A DNA stretch of 64,000 nt from Bacteroidota bacterium (GTDB taxonomy: Bacteria; Bacteroidota; Bacteroidia; AKYH767-A; OLB10), in assembly GCA_016713525.1 (NCBI GenBank), contig JADJOZ010000001.1, positions 62,001 through 126,000 of the forward strand. Direction: 5' to 3'. A program made the position numbers and the translations under genes. Positions 60,367 through 64,000 of this stretch are shown one piece after another. Position 1 is the first letter of the stretch. Each line of letters opens with the position of its first letter. The notes under the pieces are model-generated. The model ran no database searches. It was not told where the DNA came from and saw only the letters and a list, made by a program, of their open reading frames with translations.

Positions 60367-61379
60367 GAACAAGTTATTTTCAACTTAAGAAAACTTTTAT
60401 GAAGCAACTGCTACTTGTCGTTTCAGGTTTAGCATTTTTAATAGCATGTAATTCAGGCAAGCCACAAACGAATCTCACATTCAATAAGGAAATTGCCCCA
60501 TTGATTCACAAGCATTGCACTCCATGCCATCGTCCGGGAGAGGCAGGCCCGTTTAGTTTGATTACTTATAAGGATGTGAGGAAAAAAGCCAAAACCATTG
60601 CTCGTGTAGTTGAAGCAGGTGTTATGCCGCCATGGCCCGTTGATCCGGAATATTCTCATTTTGTTGGTGAGAAAGTTTTGACCGATACAGAGAAAGAAAT
60701 GATTGTAACGTGGTTTAATGCCGGTTGTCTCGAAGGAAATGCATCAGACCTGAAACCTGCACCCATATATCCGGAAGGTTCACAGTTAGGAAAACCAGAT
60801 GTTGTTATTCGAATGGAAGAACCGTTCACAATTCCCGGCGATAACCGCGATCGGTTCATGGTTTTTAAGATACCTTATGAATTGGAAAAAGATACCTTTC
60901 TGAGAATGGTTGAATATGTTCCCGGAAATCGTAAACTTTCTCATCATGTAAATGGTCACATAATTCAATATGACGACAAACAGAAAAAAGATGTGTTTGT
61001 TGGCCCCCGGTATGTTGACCGCGAAGTTGCCGGAACACTTGACTCCTGCTACCGGTTCATGAAATTGCTAAATGATGATGAAACCTATCCATTGCTCACT
61101 CCCAGTGTATTTAACTTTTTACCGGGTGTTTTACCTCAACAATATCCCGATGGAATAGGAGGGTACCGAATTAAAAAGAAAGGTGCCATCCTTATGCGCG
61201 ATCTTCATTATGGGCCCACCCCTGTTTCTGAAACAGATCAACCGCACATAAATTTGTTTTTTAGTGCGAAACCGCCTGAGCGACCCTTTATGGAGACGCA
61301 ATTAGGTACGTTGGGAATTTCTGAAATTGTACCACCACTTTTAATCCCCTCCCGACACCATCATGAAATTTGTTACTAA
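60363..61379 (+). CDS. Cytochrome c / PHM-like monooxygenase-fold lipoprotein, main fragment
   Basis: A lipobox (FLIACNS, Cys29) is followed by a c-type heme site HCTPCHRPGEAGPFS (Cys52, Cys55, His56) and MPPWPVDPEYSHF, the pattern of planctomycete-type cytochrome c domains. The rest resembles the copper type II monooxygenase (PHM) fold: MVEYVPGNRKLSHHVNGHI and ILMRDLHYGP with candidate copper-ligand histidines. An alternative start is ATG 60399. The frame ends wrongly at 61379: removing one C from the run at 61346-61349 reads PPDTIMKFVTKALI and continues. Confidence 0.8.
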   Translation: MRTSYFQLKKTFMKQLLLVVSGLAFLIACNSGKPQTNLTFNKEIAPLIHKHCTPCHRPGEAGPFSLITYKDVRKKAKTIARVVEAGVMPPWPVDPEYSHFVGEKVLTDTEKEMIVTWFNAGCLEGNASDLKPAPIYPEGSQLGKPDVVIRMEEPFTIPGDNRDRFMVFKIPYELEKDTFLRMVEYVPGNRKLSHHVNGHIIQYDDKQKKDVFVGPRYVDREVAGTLDSCYRFMKLLNDDETYPLLTPSVFNFLPGVLPQQYPDGIGGYRIKKKGAILMRDLHYGPTPVSETDQPHINLFFSAKPPERPFMETQLGTLGISEIVPPLLIPSRHHHEICY

Positions 61380-61776
61380 AGCATTAATTTATCATGATAT
61401 TTCATTGGTTACCATAAATCCTCACATGCATCTCCTTGGGAAATCGTTTCTGGCTTATGCTATTACTCCACAATCCGACACCATTCGATTGGTACGAATA
61501 CCTAAATGGGATTTCAGGTGGCAATATTTCTATACTTATCCAACTATGCTAAAAATCCCTGCCGGTTCAACCATTGTCGCTGAAGGGGTATTTGACAATA
61601 CCAGGAATAATCCGAATAATCCTTTCAGTCCGCCCAGAGAAATTACAGGATTGGGTGGAAGCATGAGAACTACTGATGAAATGTTCCAGCTAATACTCAC
61701 TTTTTTGCCGTACTTTCCCGGTGATGAACACATTCGTCTTGATAACATTTTGCCGGGTCAAACCGGACTGGAATAA
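61363..61776 (+). CDS. PHM-like protein, C-terminal fragment
   Basis: These 137 residues hold the HxH copper motif region (TINPHMHLLGKSFLAYAI), then KWDFRWQYFYTYPTMLKIPAGSTI and VFDNTRNNPNNPF, the end of the copper type II monooxygenase-like domain. They continue the upstream frame after correction at 61346-61349. Together the protein would have about 470 residues. Whether copper is bound is not known. Confidence 0.8.
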   Translation: MKFVTKALIYHDISLVTINPHMHLLGKSFLAYAITPQSDTIRLVRIPKWDFRWQYFYTYPTMLKIPAGSTIVAEGVFDNTRNNPNNPFSPPREITGLGGSMRTTDEMFQLILTFLPYFPGDEHIRLDNILPGQTGLE

Positions 61777-61827
61777 AAATGTCTGATATTTGATACAAAA
61801 TTCAATAGTTAAAACGTTACATCAGGA

Positions 61828-62118
61828 ATGAATATCTTCAAAAATATTAAAAAATGGATTTTCCTCTTGCTGTTGGTAATTCCTTTGGTTGGAATGGCTC
61901 AGGATGATAAGAAGCCAACCAGGAAGCAAAAAAAAGCAGAGCAAAAGAAAGAGCAACGTGTAAAAGAATCGAAGAAATCGGAATTCAAAAGCAAGAAACA
62001 ACACATGAAATTACAGGATAAACAAACACGTAAGCGCATGAAAAAACATAAACGCAAAGGCATGCGTTATGTATCCACCAAGCCAAATTTCTTTCAACGA
62101 TTATTTAATACCCGGTAA
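61828..62118 (+). CDS. Small secreted highly basic protein
   Basis: The 96-aa product has a signal peptide (FLLLLVIPLVGMAQ) and a mature part made almost entirely of Lys/Arg/Gln/Glu (KQKKAEQKKEQRVKESKK), ending STKPNFFQRLFNTR. No family is recognised. Bacteroidota have many such small exported basic proteins of unknown role. It is convergent and abutting with smc. Confidence 0.65.
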   Translation: MNIFKNIKKWIFLLLLVIPLVGMAQDDKKPTRKQKKAEQKKEQRVKESKKSEFKSKKQHMKLQDKQTRKRMKKHKRKGMRYVSTKPNFFQRLFNTR

Positions 62119-64000
62119 TCAGGCATACTCACGTAAGTCGACAGGTACAACTTGCGTTACCCCTTGTTCAACCATGGTGATTCCGTACATAATGTCGGTG
62201 GCTGCCATGGTTTTTTTGTTGTGAGTAATGATGATGAATTGTGACTCAGCAGAGAATTTCTTGATGATCTTATTGAATTTATCAATGTTGGAATCATCTA
62301 ATGGGTCATCGTTCTCTTCAAAAATACAGAAAGGAGATGGTTTTAAAAGGTAAATACCAAACGGTGGTGCGGTTGCGGTTAATGTTTTCGCTCCTCCCGA
62401 AAGCTGATGAATGGAAAGTGGTTTCTTTCCTTTTGGTTGAGCAATAATCTGAACATCAGATTCCAGAGGATTTGCAAGATCAGTCAGTATAAGGTCGCAA
62501 TTATCTTCTTCAGAAAATAAAGACCGGAATACATGGATGAAGTTTTCGCGGACAGCATGATATGCTTCCATGAATTTTTCTTTGGCGGTATTGTCAATTT
62601 CTGCAATAGTTTTCAAAAGAGACTCTTTGGCATTTTTTAAATCTTCCTGCTCTTTGACAATAAAATCATGGCGCTCTTTGATTTCCTTAAATGATTCCAA
62701 TGCCATTGGATTAATAGGACCGAAATCAGACAATTGCTTTTTAAGTTTTTCAGATCGTGTACGAAGTTCTTCAGCATCAAGTTCCGGATTTGGTTCTTGC
62801 TCCATGATTTCTTCAAGAACAATATTGAACTCAATATTCAACCGCTCCTTAAGAGAAGCCATTTTTAAACGGAGTTCATTTATCTGATTGTGAATTTCAC
62901 GGATAATGCCATCAGAATGCTCCTTCTGTTTCCGTTTTTCTGCAATCAGTTTTTCTTCCTTATCAATTTCACCTTTCGATTTATAATAATCATCCTCCTG
63001 AGTACGTACAATCACTTCTGCGCTAGATTTTTTCTCAGTATGCTCTTTGAAAAATGCCTCTGAAGTATGTTGCTGTTCGTGAAGTGTTTTTAATTGTTGG
63101 GTGATTCCCTCCAGTTCAATCAGATGTTCTTCACGGCTTCGGGTAAGATTGCTGACCTGATTGGATTTAAAACTGATGTCTCTGGAAATATTCTGTAGTT
63201 TATTCTGCTGTTGGAAAAACTGAATATTTTTCTGATTGTAAGCGTTTGTCATATAGCTTACATGTTTTTGTAATTCATTGGAAAGATCCTGTTTGATCTT
63301 TTGTTGGTCTAAAAGGTTTTGCAGTTCCGATCTTTGCGATTCAATGGAAAAGCCTTTAATTGCTTCAGGATGTTCTTCAGGCTTATTCAGATTTTCATTC
63401 TCTTCAGTAAGCTGATTAACGGTTGTTCGGGTGTATTCAATTGCCTGAACAAGGAATTCACGGTTGTTATTTAAGGTGTTAACCTGACCTGATGTGCGTG
63501 CAAAATCACCATCTGTTTTGCTCACGTTTCGCCCTGCTTCACTGAAGGTATTTCTTTGTTCTGTTTGTTCCTTCTCAGTAGCAGCAATCTGTTGTTGTAA
63601 TGAATCAATTACTTCCTGATGTGCTTTAATTTCATCAGATAGCTTCTGCAGATTTTTCTGCTTCCCTGTTCTTTTTCCATCACCTAAACCAATTGATCCG
63701 CCTGCTAAAACATAACGCTGACGAAGGAATTTTCCGTTCTTTGAAAGTAAAATATAGGACCCTTCAATTGATGATGTATCAAATTGACTGAGATCATCAT
63801 TACCATCATAAAGATAGACATTACCAAGTAAATGTTCGAAAAGTTTAGAGTAGGCGCCATCAAAATCAGTAAGTGACAAAGCATGTTTACATCCTGCAAT
63901 ATCTTTCACTGATTGGGTAGGGAGGGACTTCAGATTATCAAGGACAAAAAAGTGAGCACGACCTTTTGATGACGTATTCAGCATTTGAAGTGCTTCCCAG
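62119..64000 (-). CDS. smc: Chromosome segregation protein SMC, C-terminal part (continues beyond the window)
   Basis: The frame stays open to the window edge and begins in the hinge (EALQMLNTSSKGRAHFFVLDNL). A long coiled coil follows (about 120-400 of this part), then the C-terminal ATPase lobe. Signature and Walker B are recognisable but altered: LSGGAKTLTATAPPFGIYLL and CIFEENDDPLDDSNIDKFN, where LSGGEKTLTATALLFAIYLL and CIFDEVDAPLDD are usual. The D-loop and ITHNKKTMAATDIMYGITM are normal. SMC compacts and segregates the chromosome. Confidence 0.93.
   Translation of the reverse strand, partial: WEALQMLNTSSKGRAHFFVLDNLKSLPTQSVKDIAGCKHALSLTDFDGAYSKLFEHLLGNVYLYDGNDDLSQFDTSSIEGSYILLSKNGKFLRQRYVLAGGSIGLGDGKRTGKQKNLQKLSDEIKAHQEVIDSLQQQIAATEKEQTEQRNTFSEAGRNVSKTDGDFARTSGQVNTLNNNREFLVQAIEYTRTTVNQLTEENENLNKPEEHPEAIKGFSIESQRSELQNLLDQQKIKQDLSNELQKHVSYMTNAYNQKNIQFFQQQNKLQNISRDISFKSNQVSNLTRSREEHLIELEGITQQLKTLHEQQHTSEAFFKEHTEKKSSAEVIVRTQEDDYYKSKGEIDKEEKLIAEKRKQKEHSDGIIREIHNQINELRLKMASLKERLNIEFNIVLEEIMEQEPNPELDAEELRTRSEKLKKQLSDFGPINPMALESFKEIKERHDFIVKEQEDLKNAKESLLKTIAEIDNTAKEKFMEAYHAVRENFIHVFRSLFSEEDNCDLILTDLANPLESDVQIIAQPKGKKPLSIHQLSGGAKTLTATAPPFGIYLLKPSPFCIFEENDDPLDDSNIDKFNKIIKKFSAESQFIIITHNKKTMAATDIMYGITMVEQGVTQVVPVDLREYA

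Overview
The window reads as chromosomal DNA of a Bacteroidota member, probably of the Chitinophagales/Sphingobacteriia type. Evidence: AT-rich sequence, many secreted proteins ending in type IX secretion (T9SS) C-terminal sorting domains, SprB-type repeats, several Bacteroidota-type promoters (TTG/TTTG, then about 20 nt, then TAnnTTTG), and families typical of the phylum (DUF3822, CxxC-less Mrp, GH3-like protein, FSU-type lipoprotein). No rRNA gene or CRISPR array was seen; there is one tRNA.

Layout. 1-8.3 kb: secreted proteins, including a run of four genes that combine dockerin-like calcium loops, cohesin-like modules and T9SS sorting domains. 8.2-18 kb (mostly minus strand): a fatty-acid beta-oxidation set (acyl-CoA dehydrogenase, thiolase, 3-hydroxyacyl-CoA dehydrogenase/enoyl-CoA hydratase, long-chain acyl-CoA ligase) interleaved with a porin-like protein, a MORN-repeat protein and a universal stress protein. 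18-28.5 kb: nitronate monooxygenase-like enzyme, DUF4442 protein, LEA-like lipoprotein, a T9SS subtilisin, a degenerate alpha/beta hydrolase, Mrp/NifU iron-sulfur factors, an alkyltransferase-like protein and a 932-aa repeat protein. 28.7-41.2 kb: housekeeping (PfkA, BadF-type kinase, CoaD, RsmD, RecD-like helicase, PlsC-type acyltransferase, tRNA-Val, LysE exporter, GH3-like, isocitrate dehydrogenase, DnaX). 41.4-43.3 kb: a VWA protein and a four-repeat secreted protein whose promoter carries a perfect inverted repeat over its -33 element. 43.3-50.2 kb: an accessory, visibly AT-richer island with two unknown genes, a broken IS1-family element, an AAA ATPase/subtilase pair matching the IetAS addiction/antiphage system, and a small KGG-rich basic protein. 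50.4-64 kb: YkgJ-type cysteine cluster protein, a divergent prolyl oligopeptidase/DUF885 pair, a GNAT-like protein, a nine-repeat SprB-like adhesin, a redoxin plus cytochrome c/PHM-like pair, and the C-terminal half of SMC.

The dominant odd feature is interruption. At least a dozen genes, including essential dnaX, are broken by single-base indels, most of them one base missing from a short A/T run; adding that base back restores the family-typical protein end, often just before a terminator. I read most of these as residual consensus errors of a long-read type of assembly rather than pseudogenes. A few larger losses (dnaX domain III, the adhesin N-terminal part, the Rossmann N-terminus of the beta-oxidation enzyme) and a cluster of substitutions in the SMC ATPase motifs may share that cause. 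The best candidates for new biology are the cohesin/dockerin-like T9SS cluster, the promoter-centred operator at 43.3 kb, and the island around IetAS.
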